23,967 nucleotides of DNA from Acetobacteraceae bacterium (GCA_020853405.1 JADYYZ010000083.1:1-23967), one strand, 5' to 3'; counted from the first letter of the stretch, positions 1 through 7,712 are shown. Translations and numbers: made by a program. The notes: a model not told the origin generated them from the letters alone.

Positions 1-29
1 GCCAGCAGCAGGCGGCACATCATGCGCAT
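1..29 (-). CDS. 5' end of a gene running off the left edge
   Basis: Only the first nine codons are in the window, reading M-R-M-M-C-R-L-L-L. The start is inferred from a strong Shine-Dalgarno sequence (AGGGAGG on the minus strand, positions 43-37), seven bases before an ATG at 29. A GTG at 32 directly before it is an alternative start. The hydrophobic beginning after one Arg could be the start of a signal peptide or membrane segment, but nine residues cannot settle this. It lies 74 bases after the mtnA stop on the same strand, so it may be the last gene of that operon or have its own promoter. The product is unknown. Confidence 0.45.
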
Positions 30-103
30 CACGGAACCTCCCTCGTATTTCGTCCTTGGTGGCGGCAAGGCTGCCCGAGCTGCCGCATTGCCGCAAGCCG
101 CCC

Positions 104-1186
104 TCAGGCTGCGCTTCGTTCGGGATAGAGCGCGACCAGTCCGGCCTCGCTCGCCGCACTCACCCCGCGTTCGGTGATGATCGATGAAACCAGCCGCGCC
201 GGCGTCACGTCGAAGGCAGGGTTGGCGGCCGGGCTTGTCGGGGCGGCGACGCGGATCGAGGCAGGCGCGCCGTCGGGCGCCAGGCCGGTGATGCCGCTCA
301 CCTCCGCCTCGGCCCGCTCCTCGATCGGGATCTCCTCGCCCCGCGCAAGGCGCCAGTCGATCGTGCTGTGCGGGCAGGCGACGTGGAACGGGACGCCGTT
401 GTCGCGGGCGGCCAGCGCCTTCAGATAGGTGCCGATCTTGTTGGCGACGTCGCCGTTGCGGGTGACGCGGTCGGTGCCGACGATGCAGAAATCGACCTTG
501 CCGTGCTGCATCAGGTGCCCGCCCGCATTATCGACGATGATGGTGTGGGCAACGCCATGCCCGGCCAGCTCGAACGCGGTCAGCAGCGCACCCTGGTTGC
601 GCGGGCGCGTCTCGTCGACCCAAACATGCACGTCGATTCCGGCATCGTGCGCCTGGAAAATGCCGGACAGCGCGGTGCCGTAATCGACCGTGGCGAGCCA
701 GCCGGCGTTGCAGTGCGTGAGGATGTTCACCCGGCCCTTGCCGGCGTGCTCGCGGATCAGCGGCAGCGTGTTCCGGCCGATCCGGAAATTGGTTTCCACA
801 TCGTCGTCGGCGATCGCCTGGGCGAGGCGATCGGCGACCGCCACCCGTTCCTCGCGCGGCTGGTTGCGCAGCGCATCGAGCAGCTGCTCGAGCGCCCAGC
901 CCAGGTTGATCGCGGTCGGGCGGGTCGCGGCCAGCATCGCCGCGGTCGCTTCCATGCCGGCATCGCTGCTGTCGGCGCGGAGTGCCAGTGCGAGCCCGAA
1001 CGCAGCCACCGCGCCGATCAGCGGTGCGCCGCGCACCCGCATGGTCCTGATCGCCTCGGCCACCTGCGCCGCATCGGCAAGGCGCAGGATCTCGACCTGC
1101 CAGGGCAGCCTGGTCTGGTCGAAAATCCGGATCGCGCCGTCGGGATCGCGCCAGACGCTGCGGTAGCTGGTCTTGCCGATCCGCAT
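104..1186 (-). CDS. mtnA: S-methyl-5-thioribose-1-phosphate isomerase
   Basis: MtnA isomerises 5-methylthioribose 1-phosphate to the ribulose form in methionine salvage. It is a cytosolic enzyme of the eIF2B/MtnA superfamily. The 360-residue length is normal. The N-terminal part carries MRVRGAPLIGAVAAFG (49-64). The two residues known as catalytic in the family are visible: Cys159 in THCNAGWLAT and Asp239 in VGTDRVTRNGDVANKIGTY. The start at 1186 leaves 11 bases after the upstream UPF0262 stop; its ribosome site is weak, as expected in a tight operon. No other methionine-salvage gene (mtnK, mtnB, mtnC, mtnD or mtnP) is in the window, so the rest of the pathway must be elsewhere. Alternatively the enzyme may serve 5-deoxyribose 1-phosphate salvage, which the same isomerase can do in some bacteria. 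Confidence 0.95.
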   Translation of the reverse strand: MRIGKTSYRSVWRDPDGAIRIFDQTRLPWQVEILRLADAAQVAEAIRTMRVRGAPLIGAVAAFGLALALRADSSDAGMEATAAMLAATRPTAINLGWALEQLLDALRNQPREERVAVADRLAQAIADDDVETNFRIGRNTLPLIREHAGKGRVNILTHCNAGWLATVDYGTALSGIFQAHDAGIDVHVWVDETRPRNQGALLTAFELAGHGVAHTIIVDNAGGHLMQHGKVDFCIVGTDRVTRNGDVANKIGTYLKALAARDNGVPFHVACPHSTIDWRLARGEEIPIEERAEAEVSGITGLAPDGAPASIRVAAPTSPAANPAFDVTPARLVSSIITERGVSAASEAGLVALYPERSAA

Positions 1187-1197
1187 CGCGGCGCAGC

Positions 1198-1668
1198 TCA
1201 GGCGCGCTGATGCAGCACCGCCACCAGCGTGAACAGCCTGCGCGCGGTGTCGAAATCGATCTCGATCTTGCCGGCAAGCCGCTGCATCAGCAGCTCCGCT
1301 GCCTCGTTGTGCAGGCCGCGACGGCCCATGTCGATCGCCTGGATGCGTGCATCGCCGCCATCGGCGACCGCCTGCACGTGCGCATCGACCATCATCAGAT
1401 AGTCCTTGATCAGCCCCCGGAACGGCCCGAGCGCCAGCACCACGCCGGAAAGCGGGTGCTCGTCGTCGGCTGCGCGGATATCGAAGGCGAGCCTGCCTTC
1501 GGCGATGGAGAGAAAGAGCGCGTACGGCCCCGGCCCGCCGACCGCCGGCAGGAAGCGGTTTTCCGCCAGCAGGTCGCTGATCGCCTGCTCGCGGTCAGCC
1601 TCCAGCGCCGGCGACAGCCGCCGCAGCGCCTCACCCTTCAGCTCGATGCGGGCGAGTCGCATCGGCAT
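1198..1668 (-). CDS. UPF0262 family protein
   Basis: This 156-residue protein matches UPF0262, a family of unknown function found mainly in alphaproteobacteria. Recognisable features are the N-terminal RLARIELKGEAL, the segment AISDLLAENRF near residue 30, GPYALFLSIAEGRLAFDI in the middle, and a C-terminal helical part with DYLMMVDAH and DMGRRGLHNEAAELL. There is no signal peptide or membrane segment, so it should be cytosolic. Its start codon overlaps the stop of the HpcH/HpaI aldolase gene by one base (TGATG), which implies translational coupling. It lies just upstream of mtnA. A later in-frame ATG at 1662 (M-R-L-A-R) is a possible alternative start. No function should be inferred beyond family membership. 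Confidence 0.85.
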   Translation of the reverse strand: MPMRLARIELKGEALRRLSPALEADREQAISDLLAENRFLPAVGGPGPYALFLSIAEGRLAFDIRAADDEHPLSGVVLALGPFRGLIKDYLMMVDAHVQAVADGGDARIQAIDMGRRGLHNEAAELLMQRLAGKIEIDFDTARRLFTLVAVLHQRA

Positions 1669-2456
1669 CAGCCGCCGCGGCCGCCCAGCGCGCGCAGCTT
1701 CGTGACCATCTCGGTGCCGTGGTTCAGGAGCATCGCGGTATCGTTGGCATAAGGTACCCATTGCCAGCCGCGCGCCAGCCATTTCTCGGCGGCCGCGGCG
1801 TTCTGCACCGAACTGCCCGAGACCTTGCCGTGCCGCTTCGCCGCCTCGATCACCCGCAGATGCGCTGCCTCCAGCCTGGGGTCGTCGAACCGGCCGGGCG
1901 TGCCCCAGTCCTGCGTCAGGTCGTCGGGTCCGACCATCAGCCCGTCGATGCCCTCGACCGCGGCGATCGCATCGACCTGCCCGAGCGCTGCCTCGGTCTC
2001 GATCATCGCGATCAGCACGGTGTTGGCGTTCAGGAAATCGGCGGTCTCCTGCGGCTTGCCGGGACGATAGTCGGTCGCCGGCTGGCGCAGGTTCATCGGC
2101 CGGCGCCCGCGCGGGTGGTACTTGGTGGCGCTGACGATCTCCCTGGCCTGTGCCGCACTCTCGACGTTGGGAAGCAAAAGCCCCATCGCCCCGGCATCCA
2201 GGCAGCGCGTCAGGTCGTGCGGCTTGGATGTGCCGGGCGGGCGCACCACCGGGGCAAGCCCGTTGTCGCGGGCCGCCATCACCAGGATGCCGACCGTCTC
2301 CATGTCGAAGTCGGAATGCTCCATCTCGATGATCACGAAGTCGAAGCCGCAGGCAGCGAAGATCTTGATCGTGCGCGGGTGGCGCGAGACCAGCAGCCAG
2401 GTGCCGAAGGCCGGCCGGCCCGATTTCCAGATCGGCAGCAGCGGGTTCGGCTTCAT
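1668..2456 (-). CDS. HpcH/HpaI family aldolase (4-hydroxy-2-oxoacid type)
   Basis: This is a class II pyruvate-type aldolase of the HpcH/HpaI/citrate-lyase-beta fold, 262 residues, close to the family norm. Visible active-site elements are GTWLLVSRHP (18-27), EMEH with His47, VVRPPG with Arg72 (pyruvate carboxylate binding in the family), Glu153 in MIETEAAL, and Asp179 in VGPDDLTQDWGTPG. The last two are the usual divalent-metal ligands. Members cleave 4-hydroxy-2-oxoacids to pyruvate plus an aldehyde, or run the reverse; the aldehyde partner cannot be read from the sequence. The gene overlaps the 3' end of the upstream 2-hydroxyacid dehydrogenase gene by 4 bases and the start of the UPF0262 gene by one base. 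The dehydrogenase neighbour suggests that 2-oxoacids and 2-hydroxyacids are interconverted here. Confidence 0.88.
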   Translation of the reverse strand: MKPNPLLPIWKSGRPAFGTWLLVSRHPRTIKIFAACGFDFVIIEMEHSDFDMETVGILVMAARDNGLAPVVRPPGTSKPHDLTRCLDAGAMGLLLPNVESAAQAREIVSATKYHPRGRRPMNLRQPATDYRPGKPQETADFLNANTVLIAMIETEAALGQVDAIAAVEGIDGLMVGPDDLTQDWGTPGRFDDPRLEAAHLRVIEAAKRHGKVSGSSVQNAAAAEKWLARGWQWVPYANDTAMLLNHGTEMVTKLRALGGRGG

Positions 2457-3445
2457 GCGGCGGTTCCTTCGTCCGGGCCGCGGCGACGCCGGTCCCACGA
2501 TTCGGGGTTGACGATGTTGGCGGGGCGGCGGCCGGCGAGCACATCGACCACCTGGCGGGCGCATTCCTCGGCGGTGCGCACCAGCGCCTCCTCGGTGCTG
2601 CCGCCCGCATGCGGCGCCAGCACCGTGTTGGGCGCATCCAGCAGCGGGTGGCCCTCGGGCGGCGGTTCGGCGCTGAACACGTCGATGCCGGCGCCGAAAA
2701 GTCTTCCTGCCCGGAGCGCGGCGGCGAGTGCCGCCTCATCGACCGCGGCACCGCGCGCGGTGTTGATCAGGATGGCGCCCTCTTTCATCAGCGCCAGCCG
2801 TTCCGCGGAAAGCAGGTTGCGCGTCGCCGCCGACAGTTTCACGTGCAGGCTGACCACATCGGCCTCGGCCAGCAGCGCCTCGATCGTGGCGGCGCGGGGG
2901 AACCCCTCCAGCGCGCTGTCGGGAACCGAGGGGGAATAGACCAGCGGCCGCATGCCGAAGCCCTGCGCGGCGCGGCGCGCGGTCTCGCGCCCGATCACGC
3001 CGAAGCCGATGATGCCGAGCACCTTGCCGAACAGCTCGACCTGCGGGTTCGAGAACTTCCAGCGGAAGTCCCTGGCCCGCGCCGCCTGGTCGGCGGCAAG
3101 CATCCGCCGCGCCACCGCCAGCATCAGCCCGATCGCGTGCTCGGCGACGCTGATCACGTTGGCGGTGGGGTTGTTCACCACCGGAATGCCGAGTTCGCTC
3201 GCGTGCGCGACATCGACCGGGTCGGTGCCGATGCCGTGGTTGCCGATCACGCGGAGCCGCGGCGCCCCATCGAGCGCGGCGCGGCTGAAGCCGGCATTGC
3301 GGGTGATCACGGCCACCGCCTCGCCGACCTCGCCCGCAACGGTTGTCATGTCGGAGGCGGATGCCGGGCGCGGCGTGATGCCGGCCTCGCGCAGCACCGA
3401 AAGGCCGCGGTCGTGGATCGGCTGGATGATCAGGCAGTCGGGCAC
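2453..3445 (-). CDS. D-2-hydroxyacid dehydrogenase (phosphoglycerate-dehydrogenase-like), GTG start
   Basis: This 330-residue NAD(P)-dependent dehydrogenase belongs to the D-isomer 2-hydroxyacid dehydrogenase family. The Rossmann motif GFGVIG is at 147-152. The catalytic triad expected for the family is present: Arg231 in INTARGAAVDE, Glu260 in DVFSAEPPP, and His279 in LAPHAGGSTEEA. The substrate-binding N-terminal part holds VIGNHGIGTDPVD (67-79). No ATG lies near the conserved start. A GTG at 3445 is preceded by GGGAGG (3460-3455) at nine bases, so I take it as the start; the DUF983 stop lies inside that spacer. The gene overlaps the next gene, the HpcH/HpaI aldolase, by 4 bases. Its substrate is not known; glyoxylate/hydroxypyruvate, phosphoglycerate and other 2-oxoacids are all possible. 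A second dehydrogenase of this family is at 14731. Confidence 0.9.
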   Translation of the reverse strand: MPDCLIIQPIHDRGLSVLREAGITPRPASASDMTTVAGEVGEAVAVITRNAGFSRAALDGAPRLRVIGNHGIGTDPVDVAHASELGIPVVNNPTANVISVAEHAIGLMLAVARRMLAADQAARARDFRWKFSNPQVELFGKVLGIIGFGVIGRETARRAAQGFGMRPLVYSPSVPDSALEGFPRAATIEALLAEADVVSLHVKLSAATRNLLSAERLALMKEGAILINTARGAAVDEAALAAALRAGRLFGAGIDVFSAEPPPEGHPLLDAPNTVLAPHAGGSTEEALVRTAEECARQVVDVLAGRRPANIVNPESWDRRRRGPDEGTAA

Positions 3446-3450
3446 GATGC

Positions 3451-3879
3451 TCAGCCTCCCGCCAGCGGGTCGGGGCCGTGGTCGCGGTCGGACAGGCCAA
3501 GGCGCATCATCAGCCCGACGGTGGCGCCCTTTACCGGCCGGATCAGGCCGACCGCCAGGCCACCGGACAGCGGCAGGAAGATCGCCGACATCAGCCAGAT
3601 CTCGGGCGCCCAGGCCCGCTCCACCCACAGCAGCAGCGGCACGATGATGTGACCGACCAGGAAGATGGTGAAATAGGGCGGCGCATCGTCGGCGCGGATG
3701 CGGCCGAGCGGCGCATCGCAGCCCTCGCAGCGCTCGACGATACGAAGGAAGCCGGCGAACAGCCTGCCCTGGCCGCAGGCGGGGCAGCGGTTGGCGATGC
3801 CGCGCGCGAGTGCCGCGCCGAGTTTCGGGCGCTGCCAGAGTTCCTCCGTCGGGCGGCTTCTGGCAGGCTGCCATTCCAT
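3451..3879 (-). CDS. DUF983 domain membrane protein
   Basis: This 142-residue protein matches DUF983, a family of small membrane proteins with a zinc-ribbon-like N-terminus. Four cysteines form two CxxC pairs (Cys32/Cys35 in NRCPACGQGRLF and Cys51/Cys54 in ERCEGCDAPLG). They are followed by APPYFTIFLVGHIIVP, then two membrane segments at about 68-86 and 94-113. The function is not established. I place the start at the ATG at 3879 (M-E-W-Q), behind an AAGGGA-like site; in-frame ATGs further upstream (up to 3945) would add an unlikely basic extension. It appears to be the first gene of the minus-strand operon ending with mtnA. The 5' region is shared with the divergent racemase-type gene and holds a small palindrome at 3897-3909. 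Confidence 0.85.
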   Translation of the reverse strand: MEWQPARSRPTEELWQRPKLGAALARGIANRCPACGQGRLFAGFLRIVERCEGCDAPLGRIRADDAPPYFTIFLVGHIIVPLLLWVERAWAPEIWLMSAIFLPLSGGLAVGLIRPVKGATVGLMMRLGLSDRDHGPDPLAGG

Positions 3880-3896
3880 CGGCACGGGATCCCTTT

Positions 3897-3909
3897 TTTG
3901 CACTGCAAA
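3897..3909. promoter_or_regulatory. Palindrome TTTGCA-C-TGCAAA in a divergent promoter region
   Basis: A perfect 6-base inverted repeat with a one-base centre sits in the roughly 105-base region between the divergent DUF983 and racemase-type genes. It lies about 18 bases upstream of the chosen DUF983 start. Its size and symmetry fit a small dimeric repressor site. The T-run just before it is also the only notably AT-rich patch here. No regulator gene lies nearby, so the binding protein is unknown. Confidence 0.35.
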
Positions 3910-3984
3910 CAGGCGTAACCGGCCCGGCCGGCGCGCGCAAGCCACCGCGTCTGCGCCGGCGGGCGGATGTGCTACAGAATGGGC

Positions 3985-4659
3985 ATGGCCCGCATCCTGT
4001 TCATCAACCCGAATTCATCCCAGGCGTGCAGCGGCGGCATCGACGCCGCGGTCGCGCCCTTCCGCTTCGCGGGCGGGCCGTCGATCGAGGTCGCGACCCT
4101 GCGCGAGGGGCCGCCCGCGATCTATTCGTGGCATGACTGGTATTCGGTGGCCGGGCCGCTGGTTGCGCTGGTGCGGGCGGAGCGCGCCGACTGCTTCGTG
4201 ATCGCCTGCGCCAGCGACCCGGGACTTGCCGCGGTGCGCGAGGCGACGCCAACGCCGGTGCTTGGCATCTTCTCCTGCGCGGTGCTGGCAGCCCTTGCCC
4301 GGGCGGAACGGTTCGGGGTGATCGCGTTGGCCACCGCCTCGAAGGCGCGGCACCTGCTGGCATTGCGCCAGCTCGGAATCGAGGCGCGGCTGGCCGCGGA
4401 GATCGCGCTCGATGTCACGATGGAAACCCTGCTGGACCCGGCGCTGGCGCGGCGGGCGATGGCGGATGCCGCGCGCCAGCTGGTGCGGGAGGGGGCGGGC
4501 GCGGTGGTGATGGGCTGCGCCGGCATGGCGCACCATCGCGCCGCGGTCGAGGCGGCAGCCGGCGTGCCGGTGATCGAACCCTGCCAGGCGGCGGCCGCCG
4601 CCGCACTCGGGATCGTGCTGGCGGCGTCGGCCCAGGCCCCGGCGCGGGCCGCCGAGTGA
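3985..4659 (+). CDS. Aspartate/glutamate/hydantoin racemase family protein
   Basis: This 224-residue protein belongs to the Asp/Glu/hydantoin racemase superfamily, whose enzymes use two cysteines to invert a stereocentre without a cofactor. The N-terminus ARILFINPNSS is typical of the hydantoin racemase branch. The two expected catalytic cysteines are Cys75 in IACASDPG and Cys178 in VMGCAGM, spaced as in characterised hydantoin racemases. I chose the ATG at 3985 because it begins right at the conserved strand; ATGs at 3979 and 3967 are also in frame. Convergent with the glxR gene, it faces a cluster with a cyclic amidohydrolase and an N-carbamoyl-amino-acid hydrolase. A role in racemising 5-substituted hydantoins, allantoin or a related ureide is therefore likely, but the substrate is inferred. 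Maleate isomerase-like activity is a less likely alternative. Confidence 0.85.
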   Translation: MARILFINPNSSQACSGGIDAAVAPFRFAGGPSIEVATLREGPPAIYSWHDWYSVAGPLVALVRAERADCFVIACASDPGLAAVREATPTPVLGIFSCAVLAALARAERFGVIALATASKARHLLALRQLGIEARLAAEIALDVTMETLLDPALARRAMADAARQLVREGAGAVVMGCAGMAHHRAAVEAAAGVPVIEPCQAAAAAALGIVLAASAQAPARAAE

Positions 4660-4661
4660 CA

Positions 4662-4689
4662 GGCGCGGCGCACGGCTGACGCCGGCGCC
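4662..4689. terminator. Imperfect GC hairpin between convergent genes
   Basis: Arms GGCGCGGCG (4662-4670) and CGCCGGCGCC (4680-4689) pair with one bulged base around a nine-base loop. They lie in the 38-base gap between the racemase-type gene and the convergent glxR end. There is no T-tract, so its role as a two-way terminator is only plausible. Confidence 0.3.
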
Positions 4690-4697
4690 CGTCGAGG

Positions 4698-5585
4698 TCA
4701 GGCGTCGGGTGCGACCTTGCTGGCGGCCAGCGCCTCCAGCGCCTTCACCATCGCGCTGTGGTCCCAGTCCTTGCCGCCCTGCGCGACGCAGGCCGAGAAC
4801 AGCTGCTGGGCGTTCGCGGTGTTGGGCAGCGCGACCCCGAGATCACGCGCCGCGCCGAGCGCCAGCGCGAGATCCTTCTGGTGCAGGCCGATGCGAAAGC
4901 CGGGGTTGAAGGTCCGCTTGATCATGCGCTCGGCGTGCACTTCCAGGATGCGGCTGCTGGCGAAGCCGCCCAGCAGCGCCTGGCGCACCTTGGCCGGGTC
5001 GGCACCTGCCTTGGCGGCGAACACCAGCGCCTCGGCCGCCGCCTCGATGTTCAGCGCGACGATGATCTGGTTGGCGACCTTGCAGACCTGGCCGGCGCCG
5101 TTGGTCTCGCCGACCAGCGTGATGTTCTTTCCCATCACCTCGAACAGCGGCCGCGCGCGCTCGAACGCCGCCGCCGGGCCGCCGACCATGATCGTGAGCG
5201 TGGCGTTGGTCGCACCGACCTCGCCGCCCGAAACCGGCGCGTCGAGATACTCGCAGCCCTTGTCGTTGATCCGCTTCGCGAAGCCGACCGTGGCGGTGGG
5301 GCTGATCGAACTCATGTCGATCACCAGCGACCCGGGCTTCAGCCCCTCGGCGACACCGCCGGCCCCGAACAGCACGGCCTCGACATCAGGGGTGTCGGGC
5401 AGCATCAGGATCACCACCTCGGCGGCCGCGGCGGCGGCGGTGGCATCCGCCACCACCGTGGCGGCGGCGCGCACATCGTCCTTCAGGCTCGTGCGCTCGG
5501 GCACGATGATGTCGTGGCCGGCCTTCTTGAGGTTCAGCAGCATCGGCCGGCCCATGATGCCGGCGCCGATGAAGGCGATCTTCAT
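4698..5585 (-). CDS. glxR: 2-hydroxy-3-oxopropionate (tartronate semialdehyde) reductase
   Basis: This enzyme reduces tartronate semialdehyde to D-glycerate with NAD(P)H, a step of glyoxylate, allantoin and glucarate breakdown. The 295 residues align along their whole length with the remembered E. coli GlxR/GarR sequences. The N-terminal Rossmann motif is GAGIMG (7-12). LPDTPDVE (62-69), DMSSISPTAT (90-99) and DAPVSGGEVGA (115-125) follow. The catalytic Lys169 is in VCKVANQIIVALN, and LGGFASSRILEVH and NPGFRIGLHQKDL lie in the helical C-terminal domain. It starts 24 bases after the hyi stop and is the last gene of the minus-strand ureide/C2 cluster. Pairing with hyi repeats the E. coli glyoxylate arrangement, but no glyoxylate carboligase gene is in the window. 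The names garR and glxR are both used for this activity. Confidence 0.94.
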   Translation of the reverse strand: MKIAFIGAGIMGRPMLLNLKKAGHDIIVPERTSLKDDVRAAATVVADATAAAAAAEVVILMLPDTPDVEAVLFGAGGVAEGLKPGSLVIDMSSISPTATVGFAKRINDKGCEYLDAPVSGGEVGATNATLTIMVGGPAAAFERARPLFEVMGKNITLVGETNGAGQVCKVANQIIVALNIEAAAEALVFAAKAGADPAKVRQALLGGFASSRILEVHAERMIKRTFNPGFRIGLHQKDLALALGAARDLGVALPNTANAQQLFSACVAQGGKDWDHSAMVKALEALAASKVAPDA

Positions 5586-5609
5586 GGCGGGGTTCTCTCC
5601 CGGAGGGTT

Positions 5610-6377
5610 TCAGACAGCGAATTTCCGGCGCCAGGCGAGGCCGGCCTCGGTGTTGCCGGCGGGCTTGTACTCGCAACCCACCCAGCCGCGATAGCCGAGG
5701 CGGTCCATCAGCGCGAACAGGTGCGCCCAGCCGATCTCGCCGGTGCCGGGTTCGTTGCGCCCCGGGTTGTCGGCGATCTGGACGTGGCTGATATAGGCCA
5801 GCACGCGTTCGAAGGCCCGCGCGATGTCGCCCCGCTGCACCTGGCGATGGTAGATGTCGAACTGCAGCCCGACCTTTTCCGGCCCCACTTCCTCGATGAT
5901 CGCGGCCGCCTCGTCGATGTCGGTCAGGAAATAGTCCGGCATGTCCATGCTGTTGATGGGCTCGATCACCAGCTTGATGCCGGCCGCGGCGGCCCGTGGT
6001 GCGTGCGCCTTCAGGTTGGCGACGAAGGTTTCGCGGGCAGCGCCCTCGCGGTTGCGCCCGCACATCACGTGCAGGCGCGGGCAGCCGAGCGCCGTGGCAT
6101 AGGCGAAGCCCTGCTCCATCGCCCGGTCGAAATCCGCCTTGCGCGAAGCGAGCGCGCCGAGGCCGCGCTCGCCGCCGGCGAAATCGCCGAGCGCGACATT
6201 GTGCAGCACGACGCCGACGCCTGCCGCCTTCGCCGCGCCGGCGACGGCTTCGGCGGGGTGTTCATAGGGGCTCAGGAACTCGACCGCCTCGAAGCCGGCG
6301 CGGCGGGCGGCGGCGAAACGCTCGAGGAACGGGACCTCGTTGAACATCATCGTGAGGTTGGCGGCGAATCTCGGCAT
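5610..6377 (-). CDS. hyi: Hydroxypyruvate isomerase
   Basis: Hyi interconverts hydroxypyruvate and tartronate semialdehyde, feeding the reductase encoded next. The 255-residue TIM-barrel protein resembles E. coli Hyi throughout. It has PRFAANLTMMF at the start, LHNVALGDFAGGERG (58-72), Glu139 in VIEPINSMDMP, Asp174 and His177 in LQFDIYHRQ, HVQIADNPGRNEPGTGEI (198-215), and Glu236 in GWVGCEYKP. Glu139 and Glu236 correspond to the paired acid/base and metal ligands of the family. The start at 6377 shares one base with the stop of the upstream hydrolase gene (TGATG), which indicates coupling. The same fold includes OtnI, the 2-oxo-tetronate isomerase. That is notable because otnK and otnC lie at 17045-18942, but the match to Hyi proper looks better. 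Confidence 0.92.
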   Translation of the reverse strand: MPRFAANLTMMFNEVPFLERFAAARRAGFEAVEFLSPYEHPAEAVAGAAKAAGVGVVLHNVALGDFAGGERGLGALASRKADFDRAMEQGFAYATALGCPRLHVMCGRNREGAARETFVANLKAHAPRAAAAGIKLVIEPINSMDMPDYFLTDIDEAAAIIEEVGPEKVGLQFDIYHRQVQRGDIARAFERVLAYISHVQIADNPGRNEPGTGEIGWAHLFALMDRLGYRGWVGCEYKPAGNTEAGLAWRRKFAV

Positions 6378-7339
6378 CAGCCCCGCTCCCACGCCGGCGG
6401 CGGTTCGGCGCCCACCTGGTCGGTGATGCGCTTGTAATGCTCCGGCCGGCGATGCGCCGCGAAATTGAAGATCGTGGTCCGGCCGAAGGTGCAGCTCTCC
6501 AGGTCGGCCTCGTGCGTGATCAGCTGGTCGTCCCAGCTGTCGGCCATCGCCACGATCTCGCCTTGCGGGTTGACGATGATGGAATGGCCGAACATCTCGT
6601 TCCCGTCCTCGGTCCCCGCCTTGGCGGTGCCGACCCCATAGCAGGCGTTCTGGTAGCAGCCGGCGCGGATCGACAGGTGGCTGTGCTCGACGCGCAGATG
6701 GTGCGCCTCGAACCCCTCGTTGGTGGTGTTGGCGGCAGGCGTGTTGTAGCCGAGCGCGACCACCTCGACCGATTGCAGGCCGAGCACGCGCCAGGCTTCC
6801 GGCCAGCGCCGGTCGTTGCAGATCATGGTTCCGAAATTGGCGCCGTCGAGCTTGCCCATCGGCGCGCGGATCACCGGGAAGCCGAGGTCCCCGACCTCGA
6901 AATAGCGCTTCTCGAGATTCTGCACCTTGCGCTGCGGCCGATGGTCGTCGTGGCCGGGCAGATGGATCTTCCTGTATTTCAGGAAGATCTCGCCGGCCGG
7001 GCTGACCAGGATCGCGGTGTTGAAGTGGCGTCCTTCCGGTGTCAGTTCGCCGTAGCCCAGGTGGAAGCCGATGCGATAGCGGCGTGCCGCCTCGAACAGC
7101 GGCGCGGTTTCGTTCGACGGCATCGCGGTTTCGAAGAAGCGGTCGGCCCACGCCTTGTCGTCCTGCCACCAGCGCGGGAAGAACGTGGTCAGCGCGAGTT
7201 CGGGGAACACCACGAACTCGGCGCCGCGGCGGTTGGCGTCCGCCAGCAGCGCCAGCATGCGATCGACCGCGACCTTGCGGTCATCGGCCAGCTGGATCGG
7301 GCCGAGCTGGGCGGCAGCGAGGACGATGCGTCGGCTCAT
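6377..7339 (-). CDS. N-carbamoyl-D-amino-acid hydrolase-like nitrilase-family enzyme
   Basis: This 320-residue protein belongs to the carbon-nitrogen hydrolase (nitrilase) superfamily. It closely resembles the Agrobacterium N-carbamoyl-D-amino-acid hydrolase, which releases ammonia and carbon dioxide from carbamoyl amino acids formed by hydantoinases. The triad is Glu47 in VFPELALTTFFPRW, Lys124 in KYRKIHLPGH and Cys174 in MICNDRRWPEAWRVLG. LEKRYFEVGDLGFPV (142-156) and the later GYNTP are also characteristic. The ATG at 7339 overlaps the preceding gene's stop in an ATGA arrangement, and an AATGGA site lies just before it. The ATG at 7348 is a weaker alternative. Position in an operon with a cyclic amidohydrolase supports a ring-opening then carbamoyl-hydrolysis sequence. 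The exact substrate is inferred; a ureidoglycolate-like or carbamoyl-beta-amino acid is possible. Confidence 0.88.
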   Translation of the reverse strand: MSRRIVLAAAQLGPIQLADDRKVAVDRMLALLADANRRGAEFVVFPELALTTFFPRWWQDDKAWADRFFETAMPSNETAPLFEAARRYRIGFHLGYGELTPEGRHFNTAILVSPAGEIFLKYRKIHLPGHDDHRPQRKVQNLEKRYFEVGDLGFPVIRAPMGKLDGANFGTMICNDRRWPEAWRVLGLQSVEVVALGYNTPAANTTNEGFEAHHLRVEHSHLSIRAGCYQNACYGVGTAKAGTEDGNEMFGHSIIVNPQGEIVAMADSWDDQLITHEADLESCTFGRTTIFNFAAHRRPEHYKRITDQVGAEPPPAWERG

Positions 7340-7695
7340 CGGTTCCATTCCCGTGGGCAGGGGGGCGAGGCGGTTCGGAGCATCATCGCCGAGACGGCGG
7401 CGAAGGCAACCAGCCAGGCCGGGCCAAGCCAGTCGATCCAGGCGGGCAGGCGGGGACCGAACAGGTCGAACGCCTCCATCGCCCAGAACAGCAGGCCGGC
7501 GGCGACGCTGTTGGCCAGCGCCAGGCGAAGCACGACCCGCGCGCGCCGCCGAGACGCATCCTGCCGCCGGAAGATCGCGGCCAGCGCCAGCCCGACCGCC
7601 GCCAGCAACCCGAGCAGGCTTGCCAGTGCTGCGCCGGCCAGCAGCGCCAGTCCATTGAAACTGTTCGCGCCGTAGACGTCGGACACGCGCGACAT
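7336..7695 (-). CDS. Small three-helix membrane protein of unknown function
   Basis: This 119-residue protein has three hydrophobic stretches, at about 16-42, 55-78 and 88-106. They are separated by a strongly basic loop (RRQDASRRRARVV, 43-55), and a short polar tail follows. I do not recognise a family. It is probably real: its stop codon forms an ATGA overlap with the start of the nitrilase-family gene, and its own start lies 17 bases after the stop of the cyclic amidohydrolase gene. It therefore sits within a tight operon of ureide-degrading enzymes. The basic loop would be cytoplasmic by the positive-inside rule, leaving the N-terminus outside. It is too small to be an obvious transporter alone. 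A ribosome-binding site before the ATG at 7695 is weak. Confidence 0.65.
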   Translation of the reverse strand: MSRVSDVYGANSFNGLALLAGAALASLLGLLAAVGLALAAIFRRQDASRRRARVVLRLALANSVAAGLLFWAMEAFDLFGPRLPAWIDWLGPAWLVAFAAVSAMMLRTASPPCPREWNR

Positions 7696-7712
7696 GCCGC
7701 CGGCAGATGGGG

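Noticed and set aside
4758..6437. A 559-codon plus-strand open frame.
   Set aside because: It is antisense to glxR and hyi, both assigned with high confidence. Its translation is His/Asp/Arg-rich without a family match.
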